In this document: piece by piece, positions 35,673 through 48,330 of the stretch
How the letters are laid out: each line of letters opens with the position of its first letter
Numbering within the stretch: position 1 is the first letter of the stretch
From: Emydura subglobosa
Taxonomy: Eukaryota > Chordata > Testudines > Chelidae
NCBI GenBank assembly: GCA_007922225.1
Contig: ML679959.1
Span: forward strand, 25,918,476-25,982,475
Reading direction: 5' to 3'
Length of the DNA stretch: 64,000 nt
Translations under genes and position numbers: made by a program
Notes under the pieces: generated by a model
The model's database searches: none
What the model was told of the DNA's origin: nothing
What the model saw: the letters and a program-made list of their open reading frames with translations, nothing else

Positions 35673-38600
35673 AGTACATGACATTCTGGGAAGCATAAGT
35701 TGTCTAGAAATGATCCAGTTCTGCAAGTCAAACCTAGGCTATGGCATCTGTTGAAATTTATTCTCCCGCATAGCCCTCAAGTTCACTGCAGAAGTGCCAG
35801 TAAAAGCGGTCTCCCCTTTGCTCAGAGCGGCACTCTGAAAACTCAGGTGCCAAGATATATTTTTCTCTATATAGAAGATGTGACTTTGAAAATCAAGTTT
35901 ACACTCTGAGTCACCAGCTTCAGTGACACCGCTCCCCAAAGTCTAACATATGCTCATGACACCCTGCTCACTTACAGGGAGCACTCTTGCACATTCATGG
36001 TTTGTGCAAGATTTAGGCTTGAATCATTCAGACCATAAAAATGGCAATTCCAATTCTAAACTGGATTCTGTTATAAAGTGACTGCGCATCGGAGAGAGCC
36101 AAAGTTCCCATTCCAGATACTGAACAAAGGTTTGGTGATGAAACTCATTTAGTAGCAATAGGCTAAAAGTTTATCAAAATAGTTACCATTCTCCGGCTGA
36201 GTGAAGTCGCGCCTCTGCGTTGTCAGGGAGTGGATGCTGCTCTTCTGATTTTCAGGACTCTCTGTGAACTTGCTCCACCCTGCTCATGACCTCCTAACCA
36301 CCTATTCCGCCTGCTGACTCCTCTCCTTCAGGCTTGGACTCCTATAGATGCCAATGACTGTTGCTTCTGCTACCCTATATTCCCTCCTTTCTTCCCTCTG
36401 ACTCATCTTCTCAAGTTTCCCTCCTCTCTTTAGCTTTGGAGGCAGACGCACTGTGAAAAGGCTTGTGCAAAACTTCACGAAGGATACTATTTAAAAATAA
36501 AACACTGGGGAAGTTCGCGCTTTGGTTTATCAGGCTCTCAGCCGTTTGAGGGAAGCAAGCAGAGGGAGTAGCAGAGATAGCCAGGAGGCCCTGAAGAGGA
36601 GAGGATCATTAAAAGATGGAGAGGGAAGTCACAGGAGGGCTAGAATTCCTTGAGAGAGGAGACTGGATTGCACATGAGGCTGGCAACAATCCGGACCCCA
36701 TTTATTCTGCGGCTGCTGAATTAAACCACTTGGTGCAGAACTGTGCTCCAGAATCTACCCTTTCAATTAAAAGATAGGTTTCTACTCCTTAGGGATGGGG
36801 GTGGGACTCAAGTGTGAACTGAACGTGAACTGCCCCCAATGCATCTCATATGGGCCCAGAAGTCCTCCGACTGCATAATAAGGCATTTGTCCAAGACGCC
36901 ATGAAATTCAGTCTTTCTGCTACAGAATTCACTATTTTTCTACCAGTAGGCACAACAACATTCTGTCGTCCGTCACGCTGCCTGGACCGGCCTGGAACGG
37001 TTTCTGGCTCTGAAGCATTCCCCGCAAGGAGTTAACTGGATCACATGGCATGCTCCCTGCACTGGTCTATGGAGTCAGGCAGCAGGGGGTCAGGGGAACA
37101 AGAGCGAGAGTCCAGCTTACAGAAACGGCGCAAGGGGGACAGATGTGTAGGCTGGCGAGCTAGGCAGGCTGGAGAACAACGTAGCTGTCGGAGTTAAGCT
37201 GCTGATGCTAGCTATCAGTTCATTCTCTTCCTTCGCAGTCATGGGGAGAAGGAGATTCTCAGCTGGGTCACCTAGACAACATTATGGGAGCCCAAATGCG
37301 GGGAATAGAGCTGGGGAGCCCGGAGAACAAACGAACGCACGCACAACCGCCCATCCTCAAAAATAATCACGGTTGAAAAATTACCCAGGTTTACATAAAT
37401 GAATATTTTCAACTATGACCCACAGCTTGTGTGGGAGCAGCAGGCGTGCCAACAACATTACTTCATGGCAAACGAATAAATGAATATTGCTGTGGAATTT
37501 AGGGACTGCTGCCACAGAATTTGTGCTGTATGTATGGCACAATGGGACCATGAGACTCTGGTAACAGAAACAGAAGAGCGTTATTAAATCACATACCACA
37601 ATGACCCCTGCAAGAGCAGGATCTAATCCCCCCAAAAGAGCATGTACTAGATATTAACACTGATACTACAGCTGATGTTAGCCAAAAACATTACGATTGC
37701 ACAAGACTCAGGAATGCAACATTCTCCTATCGAAAGAAGCATAGAAATTTATGTTTCATTTCTAAACCATTAGAGAGGAGCTTCTTATTTCTCATCTGTG
37801 CCTCAGACAGGGCTGTAGCGTAAATCCACTCTCCCCCCCCCCCCTTCCCATATCTTATTACACAGATTAACGTCATCTGTAGAATAATAAATTGGATCTA
37901 GAGAAGATGATTATTTGCACTTACAAGATTTCCACAGCAACTGGCATTCTCCATTCTACTAAACTGATTCTGCAGCCTCCACTAGGTTACATGCTCATAT
38001 TTGTTGTTGCCAGGTAGATAACAGGGAGATAACAGCATTTCTGAAGTGCTGAAATCTGCCACATTAGAACAAGTAGGCTCTTTAAAGTTTTCTTTAAAAA
38101 ACTGCTTTACAAGAAGTACACCCTGCCAGAAAATCAGAGTTCATGTGAATTTGTGGCTCTTTCTTTTTAAAGCAGAGCTCCTTTAGGAGGGACACAAGCA
38201 ATATGAAAGTTGCTCTAGTATATGGAAATGGAGGCAAAAAACTGAAATTTCCCACCTCACCAGGACCTGCATTACTTGACTGTCTGCCTCCATTACTCAT
38301 CCAGGAAATCTGTCTACCTGGAGTATTCGCTGCCTACCACCCACCCTGTACTTCTAACTCCAGAACAAATAGCCTCAAAATTGCATTCTATCTGGAAAAT
38401 GTAGAGCCATCACCCAAAGGCTGCAATTGTTTTTTTTAATAACTATGACAATAGCATCTTCACCTAGCTTTCATGCCTCCTGAAAATAAAGGTGTTTTTA
38501 GACAATGCTGGTAAATTCACAGGCTAGGCAAATAAATGTCAAAGGACACAGACAGACAATAGATCTATGGGGTAAGTCACACAAACGGTTTGTTGGAACT

Positions 38601-39959
38601 AGGAAATATTTTTCTTTTTAAACAGCATTGAGGAGTCAAGTTAGCTGACATGATGCTGACCATGGCTTGTCCGTGTCCATACTTGTCCATTTACACTGAC
38701 ACTATCTTTGTTATTAGCCAAACACATTACGATGACACAAGACTCAAGAATTGGACACCATGGTCAGCATCGTCCCAGCTATCTCAACTGCTCACAAACA
38801 TGTTTGAAAGCAATCAGATTTCTCAGTGAAGACAAGCCTCAGGAGGTTACTTGCCAAAGTAAAGTTTTGTTCTCCTTCATGACATTGCCTCTACACAGCC
38901 ATGCTGGGAGATTGTGTTCCCAACCATGCAACAATGGAATCCATTTTAAAACATCAGCTGTTAGAGAAAATATGCAATCTACTCTGTTTCAGCCTTCTAG
39001 CACCAAGGGCATACCAGCCTCCAACCATCCTTCAATTCCTCTCTAATCAAGGCATCTTTTAAATCACCAGGCTAGCATGGAAGAGAGAGGTAGAATGTGG
39101 ACCTGTGAAGGCTTTGTGGGCTGTGAGATGATGATGATGATGATGAACTTTTTACTTATGATTTGTGTCAAACTCTATTTGGATGGAAATTCAAATTCAT
39201 TTTAAAATACACAAAAAACAGCATTTAATTTTTTTCTGTTAAATAAAACTACTTTAGATGTGCTGGATATATGAGAAAAAATGTTATCAAAACAGGTTTT
39301 GAATTTAAAACTAACTGATTTATTAAATAAAGGATGTATTAGAAGTTAATGACCTGAAATGATGGTTTCCAGTCACCATGTCCTTCAGGATTTTAGAACT
39401 GGTAGATCTCATCCTCTCGCACCTACTTTTTATACATAGGTTAGAAGAGGAAAAACAAAATTTCCCACTTATTCATTGCCCAGTTGGTTTCTTAACTCAA
39501 TGAACTAGTCGCTGAACTGAACTAGTTGAATAAACTGAAATGAAGAAAATATTCTCTTTGCACCTACAAAAGAGGCCTCTGCTGACAAAAATTTGTTTAG
39601 CATTTCAACAAACTCTGGTTTCAGGTGCTTTGCCAGTATTCAAAATACTGGACAGACAGAACTTTCTTTAAAGCGTGACAGCAAACATGCACTGCTTAGT
39701 ATTTTTTGTATTTGATTTAGATTATTTTAACAGATAATAAATTTATGCCTTAACATAGGTCAACAATTTTAAATAGATTTACTTAAAAAAACCCACACCT
39801 GTATATAATTAAAATTAAAACAAAACATAGAAAAGAGCATAAACTCTGGCAAGTCAAGTGTAAGAGTATAATTAGGCAGGCAACTAGCAAAAGACACAAA
39901 AACTATTACTAAAAAAAAAATTTTAAGTAATACAGAAGCAGGAAGCCTACCAAACAATC

Positions 39960-41895
39960 AGTGGGGCCACTGGACCATCGAGGTACTAAAGGAGCATTCA
40001 AGAAAGACACCACCATTGTGGAGAAGCTAAATGGAATTCTTTGCACTGGTCTTCACTGTAGACGATGTGAGGGAGATTCCCATACATGAGCCATTCTTTT
40101 TAGGTGACAAATCTGAGGAATGGTCACACTGAGGTGTCAATAGAGGTAGTTTTGGAATAATCTGATAAATTAAACAGTAATAAATCAGCAGGATCTGATA
40201 TCATTCACCCAAGAGTTCTGAAGGAACTCAAATATGAAATTGCACAACTTCTAACTGTGGTATGCAACCTATCATTTAAAACAGCTTCTGTATCAGATGA
40301 CTGGAGGATAACTCATATGACACCAATTTTTTAAAAAGGCTCCAGAGGCGATCCCGGCAATTACAGGCCAGCAAACTTAACTTCAGTACCAGGCAAACTG
40401 GTTGAATCTATAGTAAAGAACAGAATTTCCAGACACATAGATGAACACAGTTTGTTGGGGAAGAGTCAACACGGTTTTCGTAAAGGGAAATCATCCCTCG
40501 CCAATCTATTACAATTATTTGAGAGGATCAACAAACGTGAATACAGGTGATCCAGTGAATATAGTGTACCTGGGCTTTCAGAAAGCCTCTGACAAGGTCC
40601 CTCACCAAAGGCTTTTAAGCAAACTAAGTCATGGGATAGAGGGAAGGTCCTCTTATGGATCAGTAACTGGTTAAAAGACAGGAGGGAAAAGGGTAGGAAT
40701 AAATGGTCAGTTTTCAGAATGGAGAGAAGTAAACAGCAGGATTGCCCAGAGTTCTGTATTGGGACCTGTGCTGCTCAACCTATTCATAAATGATCTGGAC
40801 AAAGGGGTAAACAGTGATGTGGCAAAGTTGGCAGGTGATACAAAATTACTCAAGATGCTTAAGTCCAAAGCTGTCTGCAAAGAGTTACAAAGGGATCTCA
40901 CAAAATTAGGTGACTGGACAACAACATGGCAGATGAAATTCCATGTTGATAAATGAAGAGCAATGCACATAAGAAAATATAAACCCAACTATACACACAA
41001 ACTGATAAACCCAACCATACACACAAACGCTATACATACAAACTAATCTAAAAAAGCTGTTACCACTTAAGAAAGAGAGCTTGGAGTCATTGTGGATAGT
41101 TCTCTGAAAACATCTGCTCAATGTGCAGCAGCGGTCAAAAAAGCTAACAATGTTAGGAACCATTACAAAATGGATAGATAATAAGATAGTAAACATTATA
41201 ATGCCACTATATAAATCTATGGTACACCCACATCTTGAATACTGCGTGCAGCTCTGGTCACCCCATCTCAAAACAGATACATTAGAAATGGAAAAGGTAG
41301 AAAGAAGGGCAGCAAAAACTATTAAGTGTATGGAACAGCTTCCATATGAGGAGAGATTAAAAAGACTGGGACTTTTCATCTTGGAAAACAAGAGAACTGA
41401 GAAGGGATATGATAAAGACCTATAAATTCAAAAATGGCGTGGAGAAAGCTAATAAGGACATGTTATTTACTCCTTCACATAAAACACAAGATCCAGGGGT
41501 CATCCAATTAAATGAACAGGCAGCAGGTTTAAAATAAACAAAAGGAAGTACTTCTTCACACAATGCACAGTCAACCTGTGGAACTCAATGCCAGGAGATG
41601 CTGTGAAGGCCAAAACTAACTGGATTAAAAAAAGAATTAGATAAATTCATGGAGGATAGCCATCGATGGACCTATTAGCCAGGATGGTCAGGGATGCAAA
41701 CCCATGCTCCAGGTATCCTAAATCTTTGACTGCCAGATGCCGGGACTGAACGACAGGGAATGGATCACTTGATGACTGCCCTGTTCTGTTCATTGCCTTT
41801 GAAGCCTCTGGCACTGGCCATTGTCAGAAGACAGAACACCAGGCTCGACAGAACACTGCTCTGACCCAATATGGCCATTCTTAGGTTTTTACGTT
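39960..41895 (+). mobile_element. CR1-like LINE, RT to 3' end (copy B)
   Basis: Same subfamily as 4795-6335 but longer at both sides. Order: N-terminal RT ('ctgatatcattcacccaaga', 40195), fingers and palm ('acaatggcag'-type blocks, 40340-40640), 'FINDLDKGVNSDVAKLAGD' where the catalytic F-A-D-D has decayed to L-A-G-D (near 40830), C-terminal RT 41123-41425 ('[20 protein letters not shown]', 'YEERLKRLGLF'), and the 3' UTR ending 'ctgacccaatatggccattc' at about 41880. Multiple stops. Antisense to DIS3L2. Confidence 0.82.
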
Positions 41896-42405
41896 CTAAA
41901 AGGAATCCAATTTGAAATTTTAAAAAACTGATCTTTTTAGGTAAGAAAAGATGGATTTTTATCCACTCTGGAGGAAAGAACAAGAATCAAGTGTCCAGTT
42001 ATGTAATAGCCTGCCCATATGCCATATTCTCCTAATCCCTCATCTAAAGATTAGTTTATACCATGAAACATGATGTTTACTTACTTACTTCCGAAGGTTT
42101 TGGATTAGTTTTTCTAATCCTTTCCCCTGAAACCGTGGATCGTCTCATTACCCATAGCCTGTTCTGAAGCCTACTAAGGTCTTAGCTTTGATGTCTTATG
42201 ACCATGAGTTCCACATGCTAACTTAAAACTTGATTGAAGAAAGCACTGTTAAATGTGCTACCTTTCAATTTCATTACATCACCTTGAACTTGAATTATGA
42301 GCGCATAAATAGGAGTTTCCAAATCACCTTTTTCATATCATTTATTACGTTGTACACTGCTTTCTAAGGATGACAACAAAAAAAGATGCATGCAGTGTTG
42401 TGTTT

Positions 42406-42603
42406 GTCCCAGCATATTAGAGAGACAAGGTGGGTGAGGTATCGTATTTTATTGAACCAACTTTTGCTGGTGACAGGGACAAGCTGTCAAGCTTAATACA
42501 GAACTCTTCTTCAGGTCTGGGCCCAGAAAGCTTGTCTCTCTCACCCACACAAGTTGATCTAATAAAAGATCATCTCACACACTTTGTCTCTCTCATATCC
42601 TGG
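42406..42603. mobile_element. MITE with long terminal inverted repeats (~50 bp)
   Basis: The left end 'cccagcatattagagagaca' plus 'aggtgggtgaggta' is mirrored by the right end 'ctttgtctctctcatatcct' plus 'ggg'. The centre holds 'cagaactcttcttcaggtct'. Partial copies are at 57038-57125 and near 58700-58790. Confidence 0.7.
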
Positions 42604-42663
42604 GAATGACACAGTTTCAGCAACACTGCATAAGCCTCTTTGCACAGGTAGAGCACGGAGACT

Positions 42664-42925
42664 AGGGGCTCGTCTACACTTACCTCCGAGATTCGGCAGC
42701 AGTCGACTGGAGTTACGCAAGTTTTTTGCGTAGCTTGCATAACTTCCGTCGACTTCTCTGCTTCTGTTCGGCGCGCCGTCTTCACTGCACTGCACTGACG
42801 GGAACCGCGTTCCCATCGATGCAGCTCTACGCCACTTGAGAAGGTGCTCTTAATACATCGATTTCTGGATCGACTGAGGGGATCTTCACTGACCGCTCAG
42901 TCGATCCAGAGAAGTCATAGCCTAG
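42664..42925. mobile_element. MITE, another 'CGTCTACACT' subfamily
   Basis: Begins 'ggctcgtctacacttacctc', with interior dyads 'gaacttccgtcgacttctct'-like and 'tcgatttctggatcgactga' versus 'cagtcgatccagagaagtca'. CG-rich for its surroundings. Confidence 0.55.
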
Positions 42926-44455
42926 GTCTGTGTTTGGATGGGATAGGCAATATTGGGGGCAGATGCTTGTTGAAATTTTGCTTGTACGGGTAAGTATCTG
43001 AGGCAGCTCTCCAATCAGAACACGCTCATACCTACCTAGGTGAGAGAGGCCTGTTCTAGAAAGAGATTTTGTCTTTTAGCGTGCGCCTCAGGTCAGAGTG
43101 AATGTAGAACTCAGGGTACAGTATAAAAACAGTACAATGTGTGGGACAGAGAGGCAGTGGAGCTGAGGAACTCTTCCCATTTCACTGGGATCCAAAGACA
43201 GAGGTCCCTTAATGTCCTGTTTGCTTTGCCAGAAAGCAACAGTAGTTGTGACTAGTGTGCAAATTTTTAAAGAAGTTCGTTTTTAAATTTTAGTTTTGAG
43301 GCAAAGCAGCAGTGTGTCTGGGAACCCTCCAGAGAGCATCTCATACTTAACTTCCTTTGCATAGGAGGAATTATCAGGTATTTTGCATCACGGCAGAACT
43401 GAACATCTTACCAGTTTAACAGTGAACATGCAGTGTGCAACATACATCTTGACAATGCAAGTCTTCAAGGATATCATGCAAGTTTCATGCAGAACACAGG
43501 CAGTAAGTCTATAAGGTGTCAATACAATGAAAGCTATTAAACACCTGCTAAGCGTATAGACCATTTCATACTAACAAAATAAAGCTCCTGAAGTAAACAT
43601 CCAACTTTTTTCAAAAGCTGCCCGTTCACTGAAAAGTAGAATACAACAGAAAATTGCGGTGTTAGAACAGACCGGTGCAATAAATACAGAAGTGTTTTCT
43701 GTAACTCATGCCAAAATATTTCATAAAAGCAACGGTGCACTTAACTGTAAGCATCTGATAGAAAACTGGATCTGTTGAGCACAGTTTGCACAATCACATG
43801 AGTCAACTTTACAAAAAAAAAAGTCATGAAAGATAACCATCCCAGGCACAAGATCTGTGAGCCCAGCCCCTCAGTTATGGGAATCAGTGTAAACAGGTGT
43901 TATTTACCCTAGTTCAGTGAAGGGGTATAGTTGAGCAAGTTTTGCAAATGTCAAATATTTATTAGATTCCCACTCAGAGCCGTGATAAGCATTCCTCCCA
44001 CCTTCCCAGGCTGTAAAGTTGATCTCTCTTATCTTCTTATTACAGTAGACTTAATGCAGTGACATTTATCACCACCTGCAGTAGATTGCCCCTTAGCTCA
44101 GGCTAGCCAAACGTTTCACCATAAATACAATCATTGGGAAAAAATCTAACCCATCTACACCAAGAGATTAAACCAAAATGCCTGACATTGATATAATGGC
44201 CAAGAGATTTTTTTAAAATTTATTTAACACAGAGGCAGATCTTTTTTCTGCCCTATTTTCAATGCACAAGCCAAATCCTCCTCTCTCCTGTCAATGTCAA
44301 TACTCCAATTAACTTCAGTGGGGGCAAGACAGGCTCATTAATAGCAATTCATTTGACATTCACAAACACGTAATTTTCAATCCCACTATAATCTTGCATT
44401 AATGAATGCACCATTCACACAGCGTGTTAGCAGTTTAAACCAATGAACAGCTCAC

Positions 44456-45164
44456 CTTGAATTTGACCAGAAGACAAGTGACTGGTTTTCCTGGCATTTG
44501 CTGCAGGCAAATCCATACTAAACTGCTCAGCAGTCAAGTGTTCATCTGCTCTGTCCAGACTGGCCAGACACTTGTTCCTTTTCTTATGTTTGTTCTTCCA
44601 CACCTTCTCTTCATCCTTGTCTTCAGAACCAGAAGATTTCTGCAGAGAAGTGACTTGCCTCAGACTGTTTGATATTACTCTCCCACCCAAAGCATCACTC
44701 ACTTTTAACAAGTCAGCTGCAGTTCCATGCTGTTTTACATAGTAATCCTCTTCCAGCTCAAGGTCTCCTTCTTGGCCGATGCTGGGGTCTCTTTTATGAG
44801 GCTGTCTGTTAGCAAAGACTTGGGTTTTATCTTCATTCAGTTTCTCAAATCCTACAAGTGCAGGCTGTTCCAACTGAGATGTTTTGACTGGTGAATAGCT
44901 ATGTGGATTCAACCCATTTTTCGCTAAAGCATCTTTCACCAGGGCTCTCTTCACGATCGGTTCTACGTCCAGACTGGAGTCATTGAAGCTGCACTCTTCT
45001 AGCTGTATCTTCTGTGCAATGTGATTTAAATAAGATCGGAATCTACCGCTGTGGTGCTTTTGCACAAGCCTGGCATAAGCATTCTTCTGGGGAAGAGCAG
45101 GCTTGCTTAATCCATCTTTGGTAATTTGGGCAGAAGCACCTTTCACATATCCCAGCTGATCCAT
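44456..45164 (-). CDS. DIS3L2: Candidate N-terminal extension exon of DIS3L2 (236 codons)
   Basis: The exon spans 44456-45184, with acceptor tract plus TTTAAAG at 45185-45191 and donor CAAG|GTGAGC. An in-frame TGA at 45182-45180 precedes ATG 45164, which has A at -3 and G at +4, so this is a likely start. The 236 codons are open and end in phase 1, exactly what the exon at 27935 needs (joint codon Gly). The protein starts 'MDQLGYVKGASAQITKDG', has a conserved-looking 'NAYARLVQKHHSGRFRSYLN' at about residues 28-47, an acidic patch (135-142), and a basic cluster KNKHKKRNK at 190-198 that could be a nuclear signal. No known domain is recognised. Human DIS3L2 starts downstream of this exon. Alternatives: a separate small gene, or an exon used only in some transcripts. 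Function is unknown. Confidence 0.7.
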
Positions 45165-45184
45165 ATTCCAGTAATATGCTCAGA
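45165..45184 (-). other. DIS3L2: 5' UTR part of the first coding exon
   Basis: Twenty bases between the proposed acceptor AG (45185-45186) and the ATG, including the in-frame stop TGA. This shows the frame cannot extend further upstream inside this exon. Confidence 0.6.
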
Positions 45185-48142
45185 CTTTAAAGTGTTGTAA
45201 ATAGACAGGGAAAAAAGGGTTATTTTCTCAAAACAAAGGATCAATGAATTACATTAGCAAAGGTGTGAAAAAGTTTATTAAATGAGGATTTCCTGATCTC
45301 TAAAAAAATTCCAAGGCGATAAACAGTTCAGAATTTACTGCAGTATTATCATATAAGAAGCAACATTATATTCAATTACTATCAGTAATCCAGGAACCAT
45401 CAAGCTATGGTCTACAGACCACATCTGGCCATAATCCACCCAAAACAGGGACTTGGGACAAATGCTTATATTCCAATTCTGAATGATTCCTTTAATCCTC
45501 TCTTCCTTGCCTCTGACAAAGCTTGGCAAATTACGGTAGTAACTGATGGACGTATTAGATGTATCAAATTAGATGCATCAGAAGTAAAATTTGATCATGT
45601 CCACCTCAGAGTCTCCAAAAATAACTGCCATCCTTATCGAATTGTTTAGATGTTTCAACAACAAGGACATATCTCTTGTCACTTTGTTTCCTGTGAGCAA
45701 AAAAGTTTTTTATTTTCTACTGTGGCTGACAACAGGTAGGTCTTTGAAGCCACACTACAATGAGGGCTTCGCTTCAGGTTCTAAGACTGTCTGCTCCAGT
45801 TTCTCTTTCCATATATAAATGTACTTTCAGTACAATAGCCATAGAGCGAACTCACTAGTACAACTGAACATCTTGAGAAGGCTCCTCACTTTTTGGTGTA
45901 CAAGGTAGATAAGACTGTTGTTTTCACCATGACCAATTTCTCTAAAAGGCATTATTACCTCCGCTTTGATGGCAGCAGGGTGAAGTGTAGATGGATCGAG
46001 TATCTTTCACTCCCATTTCAGTTGCTCTAGTTTCTGAGCAGCAAAAATGAAAGAGACAGTCTACTAAGTTTCACCAAGCGATTACTCAGGTAAAGCTATA
46101 GGCAGAGACAGGATAAAAATCACTAATTTGTACCACGCCCCAAGGCAAAGTGTAAAGGAGTAAAAGATATAATGGAGCATCTCCACAATGTTTGCTGCAT
46201 TCTGCAGTGTCCCACAAAAAGCTTTAAAAATTACATCTCTCTCTCACGCACTTCAAATTCCTCACAATTTGACATGGCATTTAACTGTTCCAAATCAAAC
46301 TACCGCAGCCACAAACATGACATCACCTGAGCTATTCATTTGCTGAAGTGTGAACTTCACAGCCTAGCTGGGATCACTCATATGCTAACATTGGTAAACA
46401 CTGGAATCTGAGAAACAAAAACAGATGAAGTCATGAACACTGTCTTTATGAACTTTTGCCTCAATCTCTTTCCGCAGCGTAAGAGCTCTGTGTGTGTGTG
46501 TTCTCCAGACCAGGACTTTCTTGACACAAAGCTTCAACCGGGGGTGAAAAAAATTGGGTTCTCTCTCTCTCCCCTCCATACTTGAAATTTTTCCTCTCAG
46601 TTGCCCATCCTCTTCCCCACTGTAGTAGTTACAATGAGGATAGGCATGTAGGCTTTTTCTTCCTTCTGCAAGTTGCTTGCATATATTGCCTATGCACAGG
46701 GAGCGCAACAGAGACAAAGGTTTGAGGAACTAAGTTTCTCCATAGTGTGCTTACTTTTGCCCTTTCAGCGTAACAGTACACGTTGCAATTTGATTTAATT
46801 AAGAAATTGACTAAGTACGTGAATAGTCTTCACAATTCAATACAAAGTGAAAATAAAAAATCCCTGCATAAATAGGAAAAATTCCCTGTGCGGTTTTGCA
46901 CGTCTTCCTAAAATTTTCCATTTACTCAGGCAATGGTTAGGCTTTTCTATATGACTGCAAGATTGTCTTAGCCCCAGAATTATTACAAAAACCCTCAAAA
47001 GAGTAGACCACAAGAACTGGTGAAAAAAATCTTACAAGTTCCTTAATAGGTCACATTTCCTCATCAGTACAGTTTTCGCCTGTCCTTGCCTATGAATAGA
47101 AGCAGAGAGACTCAGCCCTCCACTGCTTGAGATGCAGTTAGAGGTTGGAAAGAGGGGTCGAAATCTCCCCGTTCCAGCAGCTCGGAGGGAACCCAAAAAA
47201 AGACATTTTGCAGAAGGCAGGTGGGAAGATTCCTCCATTTCTCCCAGCAGCCAGGGAAGGAGTTCCAAACTGAATACACCCAACAGCCCAAGATTAACAT
47301 GAAAGCTGCATGGGTTATTTTAAAATGATGGGGTGTGTGCCGCTATGGCCTTCAACGTTATTGCATCAAGTCAGGAACACACGATTCTTACCATAGCACG
47401 AGTAAAAGGTGAGACATGCGCATTGCATATGTTCAGCAACGCGACACGCTGGTTAGAACCCAATGTTGGGTATCAAAGCGCTTTGGTGTCATCTCTCTAT
47501 TCCGTGCCTGGCTAAGTGACCGTGGACCAAGCGCCACGTCTCACCTGTGAGGCAGGGACACCACCAGCTTACCTGGGGCCGCACTGCGCAGAACCTGCTT
47601 TGAGAACCCCAGTGGGAGGACCAGAGAAAACGCTAGTCGTGGCTGGAGCAGCAGCAAGTTGGAGGGAACCCAACCAGGTGACGTCTTGATCCCGTTTCAC
47701 CTCGGAGTCAGGCACGTCCCAGGCATCCGCCCGGGCCATCAACGACCAACGGCACTCACCCGGGCGCGCATCCTCGGCCAGAGAGCCGCGGCACCAGAGC
47801 CGCTGCCAGGGCCGGGTCACACGCGAGAGCCGGTGTGACCGCGAGGAGCCGAGACAGGGGCTTTGCAGCAGGCGGCGCTGGGCGCTGGTTACCGGGGCGA
47901 GGGGGAGACGCGAGCCGGCCGGGGCAGCAGGCGGCGGGGAGGGGAGACGGGGCCAGAGACGGGCCCAGCCAACGCGCGGGACCCTCTCGGCTACACCCCG
48001 GCGCTGGGGCGGCTGGCGGCGGGGCAGGCCCGCAGCCAGGGGCCTGGAGCCGGGCTGGAGCAGCCCCAGAGCGAGGGGAGGATGAGCGAGGGGCGGCTGG
48101 CGGCGGCTGGGCCCGGGGGGTCTCGCCGGCCCCGTCACTCAC
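45185..48142 (-). other. DIS3L2: First DIS3L2 intron (proposed)
   Basis: Would join the first exon at 48143 to the exon at 45184. Alternative donors on the minus strand lie at 47760 (CCCGG|GTGAGT), 47573 (CCCAG|GTAAGC) and 47545 (CACAG|GTGAGA). Between 45190 and 47530 no repeat or exon is recognised, apart from CT-rich runs near 46555-46575. Confidence 0.5.
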
Positions 48143-48330
48143 CGGCAAGGCCGCTCCTCCGTCGCGCCGCTCCGTGCCGTTTAAATGTCCCAGCTGAGCC
48201 CAGCCTCTCCTTCCGCTTCCGGGTCAGAGGTCGCCTACGGGCCGCGGCAAGGACCAGAATGCCTCGCGCGAGTGAGGCCAACAACCCCCATTTCCATGGA
48301 GATGGGGGGGGGAGCGGACTCACCCAGCCC
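47540..48330 (-). promoter_or_regulatory. DIS3L2: CpG-island promoter of DIS3L2
   Basis: The only long CG-dense block in the window, densest at 47740-48180. Two adjacent ETS-type sites are found on the minus strand at 48208-48223 (CCGGAAGCGGAAG), a common arrangement close to initiation sites of housekeeping genes, and no TATA box is apparent. The island lies at the expected 5' end of the gene. Open frames that cross it on both strands are likely due to the lack of stop codons in GC-rich DNA. Confidence 0.8.
48143..48205 (-). other. DIS3L2: Probable non-coding first exon of DIS3L2
   Basis: Directly downstream of the paired ETS sites; it ends at a strong donor TTGCCG|GTGAGTG (GT at 48142-48141). 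No ATG opens a useful frame. The 5' limit is a guess from the ETS position. Human DIS3L2 also starts with a non-coding exon. Confidence 0.4.

Larger units (their letters stand above)
27936..44455 (-). other. DIS3L2: Large DIS3L2 intron (16.5 kb)
   Basis: Lies between the donor CAAG|GTGAGC at 44455 and the acceptor ATTACAG at 27936. It contains most of the listed mobile elements (28.3-42.9 kb). Stretches 32930-34820, 35680-39950 and 42930-44450 show no nameable element, apart from a C12 run at 37833-37844 and a short (TGA)n at 39127-39145. No additional exon is evident, though short non-conserved exons cannot be excluded by eye. Confidence 0.75.
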
